Of a stretch of DNA of 64,000 nucleotides, positions 1 to 7,488 are shown piece by piece. A program made the position numbers and the translations under genes. This DNA is from Clostridia bacterium (GTDB taxonomy: Bacteria; Bacillota; Clostridia; Oscillospirales; CAG-382). The stretch's first letter is position 1. Every line of letters starts with the position of its first letter. A model generated the notes under the pieces. The model ran no database searches, was not told the DNA's origin, and worked only from the letters and a program-made list of their open reading frames with translations. The stretch lies in assembly GCA_017537345.1 (NCBI GenBank), contig JAFYKY010000012.1, positions 62,001 through 126,000 of the forward strand. The letters run 5' to 3'.

Positions 1-152
1 AACATTTAGAAACGCAAAACAAAAAGGAATTTGTTTTTTGACAAATTCCTACATATTTAAAAAACAACAATGCGAGAGATAAACTAAGATCTCTCGCATT
101 TGTAATTACGTATTAAACTCTTTTGCGTTTCGCTCTGCGCAGTTTAGACAGC
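1..152 (-). repeat. LSE copy 1, partial (continues left of window)
   Basis: This is the head half of the large structured element. Reading the minus strand, the head motif (AGCTGTCTAAACTGCGC) is followed by AAACGC, then a hairpin with arms TGCGAGAGAT/ATCTCTCGCA (about 81-110), then a second hairpin with arms GGAATTTG/CAAATTCC (about 26-50). The same order is seen in the copy at 11484-11786. The central and tail parts lie outside the window. The two T-rich hairpins could terminate transcription. The remaining bases 153-388 hold a perfect hairpin (161-186), the rny promoter and the rny ribosome site. Confidence 0.75.
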
Positions 153-230
153 TCCAATTATGAACAAAATGTAAACATTTTGTTCATCCGCACTGTTTTT
201 CCTTTACATATTGCCTATTTTGGAGTATAC

Positions 231-259
231 TTGACATATCGAGTATTACTCGGTTTATA
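231..259 (+). promoter_or_regulatory. Candidate rny promoter
   Basis: TTGACA (231-236) is followed after 17 bases by TTTATA (254-259). This would start transcription about 120 bases upstream of the rny start codon. The -35 is perfect and the -10 is weak, so the call is tentative. Confidence 0.5.
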
Positions 260-388
260 TAGATTTATTTTTTATATAAAATCAGGAATTTTGGGCTTTT
301 ATTCTCCCAAAGCGCCTTTTATTATTACAATTTAATATTTTTATATTCTCCGAGGGAATACTTGTTTACTATATATGGAGGAAGATCT

Positions 389-1930
389 ATGCAGTACATT
401 ATTCCCACGATCGTTGGCGTGCTCGCACTTGCTATCGGTATTCTGCTGGGTGTATTTATGCGCAAAAAGATTGCGGAAAGTAAGATTGGCTCTGCAGAGG
501 AAGAAGCGTCCCGTATCCGTCTGGATGCAAAGAGAGATGCAGAAACCCTCAAAAAAGAAGCCATTGTTTCCGCAAACGAAGAAGCATTGCGTATTAAGAC
601 CGAAACGGAAAAAGAATGCAAAGAGCGCAGAAACGAAGTTCAGCGTCAGGAAAGACGCATTCAGCAAAAAGAAGATAATCTGGACAGAAAGTCCGATAAC
701 CTTGATAAAAAGGACGAGCTGTTAAACAAAAAGATCAAAGAAAACGAGCAAAAATCCGAAAAGCTCGACGCTATCCGCGCAGAGCAGGAGGAACTGCTCC
801 AGAAGATAAGCCAGATGTCCGTTGAGGAAGCACGAGAGAGCCTGCTCAAGCGTGTGGAAGACGATGCAAGACACGATATGGCTGTCCGTCTTAACGAGCT
901 TGAAACGGAATACAAGGAAACCGCAGAGGAAAAAGCAAGAGATATCGTTTCTCTGGCTATCCAGCGCTGTGCCGCAGATTCCGTGGCAGAAGCAACCGTT
1001 TCTGTTGTTGACCTGCCCAATGACGAAATGAAGGGCAGAATTATCGGCAGAGAAGGAAGAAACATCCGCGCTATCGAAACACTTACCGGTGTTGACCTTA
1101 TTATTGACGATACTCCCGAAGCTATCACCATCTCCACCTTCGACCCCGTTCGCAGAGAGATTGCACGTCTTGCACTTGAAAAGCTCATTTCCGATGGACG
1201 TATCCATCCTTCCCGTATCGAGGAAATGGTGGAAAAATCCCGCAAGGAAGTTGAAGCGATCATAAAGAAGGAAGGCGAACAGGCAGTTATCGAAACCGGC
1301 ATCCACGGTCTTAACCACGAGCTGGTTCGTATCTTGGGCAGACTCCGCTTCCGTACAAGCTACGGTCAGAACGTGCTCCGCCACTCCGTTGAGGTGGCTC
1401 ATATCGCAGGTATGATCGCAAGTGAGCTGGGTATCGACCCCGTTCTTGCCCGCCGTGCAGGTCTGCTTCACGATATCGGTAAGGCTATGACCCACGAAAT
1501 CGACGGAAGCCACGTACAGATCGGTGTAGATATTGCAAGAAAATACAAAGAATCCAAAGAAGTTGTTCACGCCATCGAAGCTCACCACGGCGATGTGGAA
1601 GCAAAGACAGTTATCGCAGTTATCGTTCAGGCGGCAGACGCTGTAAGCGCAGCCCGTCCCGGCGCAAGAAGAGAAAATCTGGAAAGCTACATAAAGCGTC
1701 TCCAGAAGCTGGAAGAGATCGCAACCTCCTTCAACGGCACCGAAAAAGCCTTTGCTATTCAGGCAGGCAGAGAAGTGCGCATAATGGTCAAGCCCGAAGC
1801 CGTAAGCGACGACGATATGGTATTCCTTGCAAGAGATATTGCAAAGAAGATAGAAAGCGAGCTTGAATATCCCGGACAGATTAAGGTAAACTTGATAAGG
1901 GAAACCAGAAGCTTCGACTACGCGAAATAA
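389..1930 (+). CDS. rny: Ribonuclease Y
   Basis: This is a membrane-anchored endoribonuclease that initiates mRNA decay in Gram-positive bacteria. The 513 residues show an N-terminal membrane segment (about 3-24), a long charged coiled coil (about 30-200), a KH RNA-binding domain with [10 protein letters not shown] at 216-225, and an HD domain with H332, the HD pair 361-362 and D417 as metal ligands. Length and order match Bacillus RNase Y. The start at 389 is chosen because GGAGG lies at 377-381. An upstream TTG at 362 in the same frame lacks a ribosome site. It is followed by a terminator and then ymdB, the same neighbour as in Bacillus. Identification is secure. Confidence 0.97.
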   Translation: MQYIIPTIVGVLALAIGILLGVFMRKKIAESKIGSAEEEASRIRLDAKRDAETLKKEAIVSANEEALRIKTETEKECKERRNEVQRQERRIQQKEDNLDRKSDNLDKKDELLNKKIKENEQKSEKLDAIRAEQEELLQKISQMSVEEARESLLKRVEDDARHDMAVRLNELETEYKETAEEKARDIVSLAIQRCAADSVAEATVSVVDLPNDEMKGRIIGREGRNIRAIETLTGVDLIIDDTPEAITISTFDPVRREIARLALEKLISDGRIHPSRIEEMVEKSRKEVEAIIKKEGEQAVIETGIHGLNHELVRILGRLRFRTSYGQNVLRHSVEVAHIAGMIASELGIDPVLARRAGLLHDIGKAMTHEIDGSHVQIGVDIARKYKESKEVVHAIEAHHGDVEAKTVIAVIVQAADAVSAARPGARRENLESYIKRLQKLEEIATSFNGTEKAFAIQAGREVRIMVKPEAVSDDDMVFLARDIAKKIESELEYPGQIKVNLIRETRSFDYAK

Positions 1931-1940
1931 AAACATCAAG

Positions 1941-1967
1941 AAAACGGCGCGTAAACGCCGTTTTCAT
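1941..1967 (+). terminator. Terminator after rny
   Basis: Stem AAAACGGCG/CGCCGTTTT with a 6-base loop, followed by a short T-rich stretch, 10 bases after the rny stop codon. Confidence 0.8.
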
Positions 1968-1972
1968 TATAT

Positions 1973-2119
1973 AACTATGAACTAGGAACTATGAACTGGG
2001 AACTATGGTTGATTTTTGTCCTTTCGGGCAAAAATCTTCCGAAGTTTATCGTTCATCGTTGCGGGGTCCCCGAAAATGCTTGCATTTTTGGGGTGCTTCT
2101 CGTTCATCGTTCCTTAGAA
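1973..2119. repeat. H element 1 (heptamer-flanked hairpin) with nested C element
   Basis: Left heptamers (GAACTAG, GAACTAT, GAACTGG variants) lead into ATGGTTG, then a hairpin GATTTTTG...CAAAAATC around CCTTTCGGG, then CTTCCGAAG and right-hand heptamers reading CGTTCAT. A C palindrome (2062-2096, GGGGTCCCC...GGGGTGC) interrupts the right-hand heptamers. The element lies between the rny terminator and the ymdB start, so ymdB is either read through it or has its promoter replaced by it. Confidence 0.85.
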
Positions 2120-2131
2120 AGAGTAACCCTT

Positions 2132-2908
2132 ATGAATATCTTAGCTCTCGGAGATATACAATTTCCCTCCGGAACAAAATATGTTTGCCAACTTTTATCA
2201 AAAATAATCAGAGAACACAATATTGATTTCACGGTTATCAACGGGGAAAACACTTCCGATTATTCAACGTTGGATACGAACGCCTGCGAGGATCTGTTTT
2301 CCTGCGGGGCAGACGTTATTACCGGCGGAAACCACACCCTGCAACGGGCGGAGGTTTACGAATACCTTGATAACAACTGTGAAAAATGCATACGCCCCGT
2401 TAATCTGCCCGTTTCCGCACCCGGCAGGGGATACACCATTCAAAAAGCAAAAAACGGCAAGCGGATTTTGGTTATAAACGCCATGGGGCAGATAACCATG
2501 GACCCTTGCGACAGCCCTTTCCACACGGTGGACAAGGTGCTTTTGAAGGAAAAAGGAAATTACGATGTGGCGGTGTGTGATTTCCACGCAGAAGCCACCA
2601 GCGAAAAAAACGCTTTCGGATATTATTTTAACGGAAAGATCCAATGTATCTTCGGCACTCACACCCACGTTGCCACCGCAGACGAAAGACTGCTGAACAG
2701 AGGTAGCGGTTATATTACCGATGTGGGCATGTGCGGAGTAAGAGAAAGCGTTATCGGTGCGGATATAGAAACCGCACTCATAAAGTTTGCAGACCGCACC
2801 TTTACAAAGAAAAAACAGCCCGCAGGTGAAATGATGATAAACGGCGTGGTTTTCACCGTGGACGAAAACACAAATTACTGCACAAATATAAAAAGAATTA
2901 CCTATTGA
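2132..2908 (+). CDS. ymdB: YmdB-family metallophosphoesterase
   Basis: This is a dimetal phosphodiesterase of the TIGR00282/YmdB family. In Bacillus, YmdB hydrolyses 2',3'-cyclic mononucleotides and affects biofilm and motility decisions. The 258 residues (family about 260) contain D8, E39 in NGEN, N67 in GGNH, H152, and H177/H179 in GTHTH, matching the known metal ligands almost position for position. The frame stays open upstream to 1991, but those 47 codons are translated H repeat, and the conserved protein begins MNILALGD at 2132. It lies directly downstream of rny, a conserved pairing. It is 15 bases from yajC, suggesting cotranscription. Confidence 0.93.
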   Translation: MNILALGDIQFPSGTKYVCQLLSKIIREHNIDFTVINGENTSDYSTLDTNACEDLFSCGADVITGGNHTLQRAEVYEYLDNNCEKCIRPVNLPVSAPGRGYTIQKAKNGKRILVINAMGQITMDPCDSPFHTVDKVLLKEKGNYDVAVCDFHAEATSEKNAFGYYFNGKIQCIFGTHTHVATADERLLNRGSGYITDVGMCGVRESVIGADIETALIKFADRTFTKKKQPAGEMMINGVVFTVDENTNYCTNIKRITY

Positions 2909-2923
2909 AAGGAACAAAACAAA

Positions 2924-3295
2924 ATGAAAAAGATTTTAGCAGCCGTAATGGCGCTTCTCACCATCCTCGCGCTTTCCGCTTGTACCACCCTCGATCAGTC
3001 CGGTGAGCCCGTAGACAATACCGCATCTATGATAATGACTGTCGGTATGCTTGTAGTTATGGTAGCGGTGTTCTATTTTATGATCATCCGTCCCCAGAAG
3101 AAGCAGGAAAAAGAAACCGCAAAAATGCTGGATGAGCTTACCCCCGGCGATACCATTTCCACCGTTGGCGGAATTATCGGCGTAGTACTTAAGGTAAAGG
3201 ACGATATGGTTCTTATCGAAACCGGCGCAGACCGTACACGTATCCAGATCGCAAAGTGGGCTGTACGCAAGGTGGAGGAAAAGGCAAATGACTAA
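2924..3295 (+). CDS. yajC: YajC-like preprotein translocase accessory subunit with a lipobox
   Basis: This is a small membrane partner of the Sec/SecDF machinery. The 123 residues contain one strong membrane span (about 37-57) ending in IIRPQKKQEKE, the YajC hallmark, followed by a cytoplasmic domain with LTPGDTISTVGGIIG. Ordinary YajC proteins begin directly with the membrane span. Here an additional N-terminal signal-like segment ends in LSAC (C20), a good lipobox, so the protein may be a lipoprotein with a further span. AAAGGA lies just before the ATG. It overlaps the next gene by 8 bases. Confidence 0.88.
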   Translation: MKKILAAVMALLTILALSACTTLDQSGEPVDNTASMIMTVGMLVVMVAVFYFMIIRPQKKQEKETAKMLDELTPGDTISTVGGIIGVVLKVKDDMVLIETGADRTRIQIAKWAVRKVEEKAND

Positions 3296-4565
3296 AACTC
3301 TCCTTCGTAAATACGCACGCCTTGCAGTTCGTACCGGCGCAAACGTGCAAAAGGGACAGTACGTTGTTGTACGCGCTTCCGTAGAAATGCACGAATTCGC
3401 AGGAATGGTTGTGGAAGAAGCCTACAAAGCAGGTGCAAAGGAAGTACGTGTAGATTGGCGTTATTCCTATACCACCAAAATGGCTTACAGACATCAGTCC
3501 TTAAAGACTCTTTGCAACGTTCACGATTGGCAGGAGGCAAAGCAGGCGTTTGACTGCAAGACTCTCCCCGCATATATTAACATTATCTCCGATGGACCCG
3601 ATGCTTTGAAGGGCGTTAACGGAGAAAAGATGCAGAAATCCTCTGTGGCAACCCACAAAAAGCTTAAAAAGTATATCGACGAAATGGACAACAACTACCA
3701 GTGGACTATCGTTGCCGCCGCAGGCAAGGATTGGGCAAAAAAGGTGTTCCCCGGCGAGCGCACCTCCACTGCCGTTGAAAAGCTGTGGAAGACCATTCTT
3801 TCCACCGTTTATATAACCGATGCGTCCAGCGACCCCGCAAAAACACCCCGCGAAACTTCGTTTAGCGGGGACCCCGAAAAAGCATGGGCAGACCATAACG
3901 CAGATTTTATGGATAAATGCGCCCGTCTTAACGATGCAAAGTTCGATTACCTTGAATACAAGTCCGCAAACGGCACGGATTTCCGCTGCTGGCTGAACAA
4001 CAATATCCTCTGGCTTGGCGGCGGCGAAACCACAAAGGGCGTTTACTACAACCCCAATATGCCTACCGAGGAAATTTTTACCACCCCCATCGCAGGCAAG
4101 TGCGAGGGTACGCTGGTTTCCACCAAGCCTCTTTCCGTAAGAGGAAATCTGGTAGAAAACTTTACCTTCACCTTTGAAGACGGCAAGGTGACCAAGGTTA
4201 CCGCCGAAAAGGGCGAGGACGTGCTTAAACAGCTTATCGCATCCGATGAGGGCGCAAAGATGCTGGGCGAGCTGGCGCTGGTTCCTCACAACAGCCCCAT
4301 AAGCAACTCCGGCATACTGTTCTATAACACGTTGTTTGATGAAAATGCCGCTTGCCACGTGGCGATCGGCAGAGGATTCGGCAACCTTGTTGTTGGCTAC
4401 GAGGATATGACCCGCGAACAGCTTAAAGAGCAGGGCGTTAACGAAAGTATGATCCACGTTGACTTTATGATCGGCTGCGAGGATCTGTCTATCGTCGGAT
4501 ATAAGGACGGCAAGGCAACTCCTATATTCACCAACGGCAACTGGGACGAAGAATTTGTTAAGTAA
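3288..4565 (+). CDS. M29-family metalloaminopeptidase (AmpS/PepS-like) carrying an in-frame palindrome
   Basis: This is a cytoplasmic zinc/cobalt aminopeptidase of family M29. The 425 residues include the family metal-site regions: MPTEEIFTTP, GELALVPHNSPI, LFDENAACHVAIG and IHVDFMIGC. Its start overlaps the end of yajC by 8 bases, so the two are translationally linked. Between residues that read DPAK and DPEK is a 13-residue insert encoded by 39 bases (3831-3869). The palindromic core (3846-3870, CCCCGC...GCGGGG) and flanks match the intergenic C elements of this window. The reading frame is kept, and the enzyme is expected to tolerate the insert in a surface loop. A terminator follows at 4571. 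Confidence 0.93.
   Translation: MTKTLLRKYARLAVRTGANVQKGQYVVVRASVEMHEFAGMVVEEAYKAGAKEVRVDWRYSYTTKMAYRHQSLKTLCNVHDWQEAKQAFDCKTLPAYINIISDGPDALKGVNGEKMQKSSVATHKKLKKYIDEMDNNYQWTIVAAAGKDWAKKVFPGERTSTAVEKLWKTILSTVYITDASSDPAKTPRETSFSGDPEKAWADHNADFMDKCARLNDAKFDYLEYKSANGTDFRCWLNNNILWLGGGETTKGVYYNPNMPTEEIFTTPIAGKCEGTLVSTKPLSVRGNLVENFTFTFEDGKVTKVTAEKGEDVLKQLIASDEGAKMLGELALVPHNSPISNSGILFYNTLFDENAACHVAIGRGFGNLVVGYEDMTREQLKEQGVNESMIHVDFMIGCEDLSIVGYKDGKATPIFTNGNWDEEFVK
3844..3876 (+). repeat. C palindrome inside the aminopeptidase gene
   Basis: The sequence has the same 5' CACCCC and 3' GGGGACCCCG ends as the intergenic C elements. The outer stem CCCCGC (3846-3851) pairs with GCGGGG (3865-3870), and an inner AAAC/GTTT stem closes a TTC loop. 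It is bracketed by near-perfect 12-base direct repeats beginning GACCCCG at 3831 and 3870. The unit of 39 bases adds exactly 13 codons. Confidence 0.85.
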
Positions 4566-4570
4566 TAAAC

Positions 4571-4603
4571 AAAAAACGGCTGATATTATCAGCCGTTTTT
4601 TAC
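4571..4603 (+). terminator. Terminator after the aminopeptidase gene
   Basis: Stem ACGGCTGA/TCAGCCGT with loop TATTA, preceded by six A and followed by six T, six bases after the stop codon. Confidence 0.93.
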
Positions 4604-4604
4604 T

Positions 4605-4681
4605 ATAAACGAGAAACGGGAAACGAGGAACGAGGAACCCACCCCGGAATGAGGAACGAGGAACGAGGAACGAGGAATTTC
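4605..4681. repeat. H element 2 (heptamers only on one side)
   Basis: Units such as AACGAGA, AACGGGA and GAACGAG are repeated at 7-base spacing and run into TTTCGGAAG of the adjoining LSE. In the middle, GAACCCACCCCGG looks like the two outer ends of a C element joined without its hairpin, possibly a deletion remnant (see findings). Confidence 0.8.
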
Positions 4682-5073
4682 GGAAGTTTTTTGCGGAGCA
4701 AAAAACAAATATAATTATTAGCGGGACGATAGGGATATCGTCCCCTACGGTCTGCAAACAGCCACGGCTATTCGATAATCGTAGGGGATGACGTCCCCGT
4801 CATCCCGTAAACTGTTCGCACGAAACTACCGTCTGTTCGATAACCGAGCGAGAGCGAAGGTAAAGGGCGGCAGAACGCTTTTTCGCGAGTGGGGAGCTGT
4901 ACAAAGGTACTGCCTCCCGAGCGAAAATGCGTAGAAAAACGCAAAAAAATAAAATCCTTTTAAGGATTTTTTCCTAATAAGAAAACAAAAGGCGAGAGAT
5001 ATATTTCAATCTCTCGCTTTTCTTGTTTTTAATTATGTGCGTTTTTCGATCTGCAGTTCTTTACCGAGCGAAA
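4682..5073 (-). repeat. LSE copy 2
   Basis: On the minus strand the head (CGCTCGGTAAAGAACTG) begins 2-3 bases after the stop codon of the lipoprotein gene at 5076. It is followed by the GCGAGAGAT hairpin (about 4991-5018, with a T-run on the minus strand, so a likely terminator), a short AAATCC/GGATTT hairpin, the central covarying hairpin (4874-4933, outer arms CGCTTTTTCGC/GCGAAAATGCG), and two E hairpins (4721-4749 and 4774-4807). The tail hairpin TTTTTTGCGGAGCAAAAAA (4687-4705) joins H element 2. No gene is present in 4604-5075. Confidence 0.85.
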
Positions 5074-5075
5074 AA

Positions 5076-5834
5076 TTACTTGATTTCAAGTTCGCCAAGG
5101 AACGCCCATCCGTAAGAAGTAACACGGATCTCAACGTAACGACCGGTAACGTCAAACTCTGCGGTGAGGGTATGAGCAGCGTTGTCTGCAAGACCGTCGA
5201 GGTCAGCAGTGCTATCAAGAGTGCCGGCAGAATACCAGTTCTCGCCGTCCTCGGAAACGAGGTACTCTACCTTGTAGGGGCAGGTGATACCGGAAGCGGT
5301 ATCCTTAAGAGAGGTAAGAGTGATAGAGCTGATAACGTAGCTTTCGCCGAGGTCGATCTTGATGAAGCCGTAGCCGCGCTCGGACTGAGCGGGAGTGTTC
5401 TGGTGGAATGCCATCCAGCAAGCTGCGTTGTATGCGTCGTCATTGGTGGGAACGTAACCGTCGGTCAGTTCGTAGTTTTCATCGGGATAAGAAACGGGGT
5501 AGTTTTCGTCCCAGCCCCAGTTCTCGGTGCTCATACGGAACTGTTCGGAAATTTCGTAGGTCTTGCCTGCAGCAACGTTGTTGCCTTCGGTGGAAACCGC
5601 GTCGGGATTCTTTTCGAATGCGGGTTCGTCAGACTCGTCTGCGGGGGTGGATTCATCTACGGGAGCAGATTCATCAACAGGGGTGGATTCATCTACGGGA
5701 GTAGATTCATCAACGGGGGTAGATTCTGCGGGAGTGGACTCTGCGGGAGTGGATTCTGCGGGAGTTTCGTCACAAGCAACGAGAGCAACTGCAAAAACCA
5801 TAACAAGCGCAAGAATAAATGCAATTTTCTTCAT
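5076..5834 (-). CDS. Discoidin-domain lipoprotein, paralog 1 of 4
   Basis: This is a 252-residue surface lipoprotein of unknown ligand. It has a signal peptide with lipobox LVAC (C21) and a low-complexity Ser/Thr/Pro/Glu linker with TPAES and TPVDES repeats (about 22-75). The C-terminal domain has the F5/8 type C (discoidin) features: GKTY, KIDLGESYVISSITL, VSEDGENW, RYVEIRVTSYGWAFLGELEI. Such domains bind sugars or surface ligands. It is the first of four tandem paralogs whose signal peptide and linker are nearly identical while the binding domains differ. A ribosome site GGAGAAA precedes the ATG. The function is inferred from domain type only. Confidence 0.85.
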   Translation of the reverse strand: MKKIAFILALVMVFAVALVACDETPAESTPAESTPAESTPVDESTPVDESTPVDESAPVDESTPADESDEPAFEKNPDAVSTEGNNVAAGKTYEISEQFRMSTENWGWDENYPVSYPDENYELTDGYVPTNDDAYNAACWMAFHQNTPAQSERGYGFIKIDLGESYVISSITLTSLKDTASGITCPYKVEYLVSEDGENWYSAGTLDSTADLDGLADNAAHTLTAEFDVTGRYVEIRVTSYGWAFLGELEIK

Positions 5835-5879
5835 AGTAAACTTTCTCCTTTTTAAATTATAGCTAAATTGCCAACAGCC

Positions 5880-5908
5880 ATTTTAACACAAAGAAGAGAG
5901 TTTGTCAA
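5880..5908 (-). promoter_or_regulatory. Promoter of lipoprotein paralog 1
   Basis: TTGACA (5908-5903) and TAAAAT (5885-5880) are separated by exactly 17 bases on the minus strand. The same arrangement precedes the other three paralogs. Confidence 0.88.
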
Positions 5909-5926
5909 TATTTTTTGTTTTGCAGT

Positions 5927-6513
5927 AATTGAAACTGTCTAAACTTCGCAGATCGAAACGCAAAAAATATTATACCGTAATAAGTAATGCAAGGGATTGC
6001 GTTATATCTCTCGCATTGTTGTTTTTTAATATGTAGGAATTTGTAAAAACAAATTCCTTTTTATTTTGCGTTTCTATAAATTTTCAGTCGGGGGGCAGTA
6101 GATTACTACAGCACCCCGCGCCTGAAAATTCATTCTGCTTTGTTTATACAGTTTCCCGCTTCAATCAGACTTTGAGTTCTATAGACGGAAGATTTCAAAA
6201 ACAATTACACGGTTTTTGAAAACTACCGTCTGTTGCATCGAAAAAGCAAGTTTTTGAAGTGAGCGATGGTAAAATGACGTAGAATAAATTTTCGCGAGCG
6301 GAAGCTGTAGTAATCTACAGCCAGCGAAGCGAAAATTTATAAAAAAACGCGATGAAAATAAAATTCCGTAGAATTAATTTTCTACGGAATTTTTACCTAA
6401 TATTGTAATTAGAGCGGAAGAGGCAAGCCTCTTCCCTACATACGGGGAATAACTGCACAGAACAATTTATGCTTTTTCGCGTTTTTTGTTCTGCGTTATT
6501 TTACCGAGCGAAA
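5927..6513. repeat. LSE copies 3 (forward, 5927-6218) and 4 (reverse, 6219-6513), tail to tail
   Basis: Copy 3 runs left to right. Its head TTGAAACTGTCTAAACTTCGC begins just upstream of the paralog 1 promoter; then come CTCTCGCATT and GGAATTTG hairpin remnants, and a central hairpin at 6078-6130 (arms AAATTTTCAG/CTGAAAATT). Copy 4 runs right to left. Its head CGCTCGGTAAAATAACGC starts right after the stop codon of the gene at 6514; then come an E-type hairpin (6414-6439), a terminator-like hairpin ATTCCGTAGA/TCTACGGAAT (about 6363-6391) and a central hairpin at 6286-6338. The tails meet near 6180-6235, forming their own inverted repeat. No gene is seen in 5835-6513. Confidence 0.82.
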
Positions 6514-7263
6514 TTACTTAGCGATGTCGTATACTTCTACTTCAGAAACAAACATCCAACCGGTACGGGTGAGCTGTACTCTTACGTACTGACCGGAAGC
6601 GGTGGTGCCGATAGTGGTTTCAACAAAGTTAACAGAAGCATTGTCTTCGGTTGCAACTGTGCCGAGAGAGGTCCAGTTTTCGCCGTCATCGGATACGAGG
6701 AATTCAACGGTCATGTTGTTGGAAGCGATACCGCTGCCGAGAGCTTCGGAACCGGTGTAAACGGAGATCTTGGAGATCTCGGTTACTGCGCCGAGGTCGA
6801 TAACGATCCAGCTATAGCCGTTTTCCATAAAGTCGGGAGTGCCGTTGCCGTTAAAACCTGCCCAAACAACGTTCTTATAATCGCTGTCGCCGGGATCCTT
6901 AACGCCGTCGGTAAGGGAAACGCCGTCTTCATCGGGATAAGCTACGGGGTAGTTTTCATCCCAGCCCCAGGTTTCGGAGCTCTGACGGAACAGATCGGAG
7001 GTGGTGTAGGTCTTGCCAACAGAAACGAGTTCGCCAACTTCTGCTGCGGGAACTTCGGATTCTTCTTCGGGAACGGATTCATCGGGAGTAGACTCTGCAG
7101 GAACAGATTCTTCATCGGGAGTAGATTCTACGGGAGTAGATTCGTTTTCAACGGGGGTGGATTCGGTTGCGGGGTTAGAGGATTCTGCGGGAGTTTCGTC
7201 ACAAGCAACGAGAGCAACTGCGAATACCATTACGAGAGCAAGAATAAATGCAATTTTCTTCAT
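6514..7263 (-). CDS. Discoidin-domain lipoprotein, paralog 2 of 4
   Basis: The 249-residue lipoprotein has lipobox LVAC (C21), a linker rich in ESTPVE and PDES units (about 22-72), and a discoidin-like domain with WIVIDLGAVTEISKISVYTG, VSDDGENWTSLGTV and YVRVQLTRTGWMFVSEVEVY. The first ~70 residues match paralog 3 almost exactly, pointing to recent duplication or gene conversion. The ligand domains are diverged. It has its own promoter, and the LSE copy 4 head sits immediately after its stop codon. Confidence 0.85.
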   Translation of the reverse strand: MKKIAFILALVMVFAVALVACDETPAESSNPATESTPVENESTPVESTPDEESVPAESTPDESVPEEESEVPAAEVGELVSVGKTYTTSDLFRQSSETWGWDENYPVAYPDEDGVSLTDGVKDPGDSDYKNVVWAGFNGNGTPDFMENGYSWIVIDLGAVTEISKISVYTGSEALGSGIASNNMTVEFLVSDDGENWTSLGTVATEDNASVNFVETTIGTTASGQYVRVQLTRTGWMFVSEVEVYDIAK

Positions 7264-7297
7264 GTTAAATTTTCTCCTTTTTAAAGATTATAAGAAC

Positions 7298-7326
7298 ATT
7301 TTAATACAATTTATCCGATTTGTCAA
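7298..7326 (-). promoter_or_regulatory. Promoter of lipoprotein paralog 2
   Basis: On the minus strand, TTGACA (7326-7321), a 17-base spacer and TAAAAT (7303-7298) are present; GGAGAAA follows before the start codon. Confidence 0.87.
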
Positions 7327-7382
7327 TGGTATTTTTTGTTTTAAAAAGCCCGCGCAGGCTACATACGTAAAAACAAACAAAT

Positions 7383-7418
7383 CACCCCAAGAAGCCTTAC
7401 GGCTTCATGGGGACCCCG
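7383..7418 (+). repeat. C palindrome, free-standing
   Basis: CACCCCA...TGGGGACCCCG with inner arms GAAGCC/GGCTTC. It lies between the terminator of paralog 3 and the promoter of paralog 2, not inside another repeat. Confidence 0.82.
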
Positions 7419-7420
7419 AC

Positions 7421-7453
7421 AAAAAGGCGAGAAAGGAAATATCCCGTCTCGCC
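7421..7453 (-). terminator. Terminator after lipoprotein paralog 3
   Basis: On the minus strand the arms GGCGAGA/TCTCGCC enclose a 14-base loop and are followed by TTTTTG. The hairpin lies 35 bases beyond the stop codon at 7489 and resembles the GCGAGAGAT hairpins inside LSEs. Confidence 0.8.
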
Positions 7454-7488
7454 ATATTTTTTAAGCTTTTATGTTTTAATAAGCCGAA

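Noticed and set aside
123..335. Open frame upstream of rny
   Set aside because: No ribosome site; it crosses the end of a repeat and the rny promoter, and the composition is noncoding.
1991..2131. N-terminal extension of YmdB in the same frame
   Set aside because: The 47 codons are H and C repeat sequence; the conserved protein starts at 2132, although no strong ribosome site is visible there.
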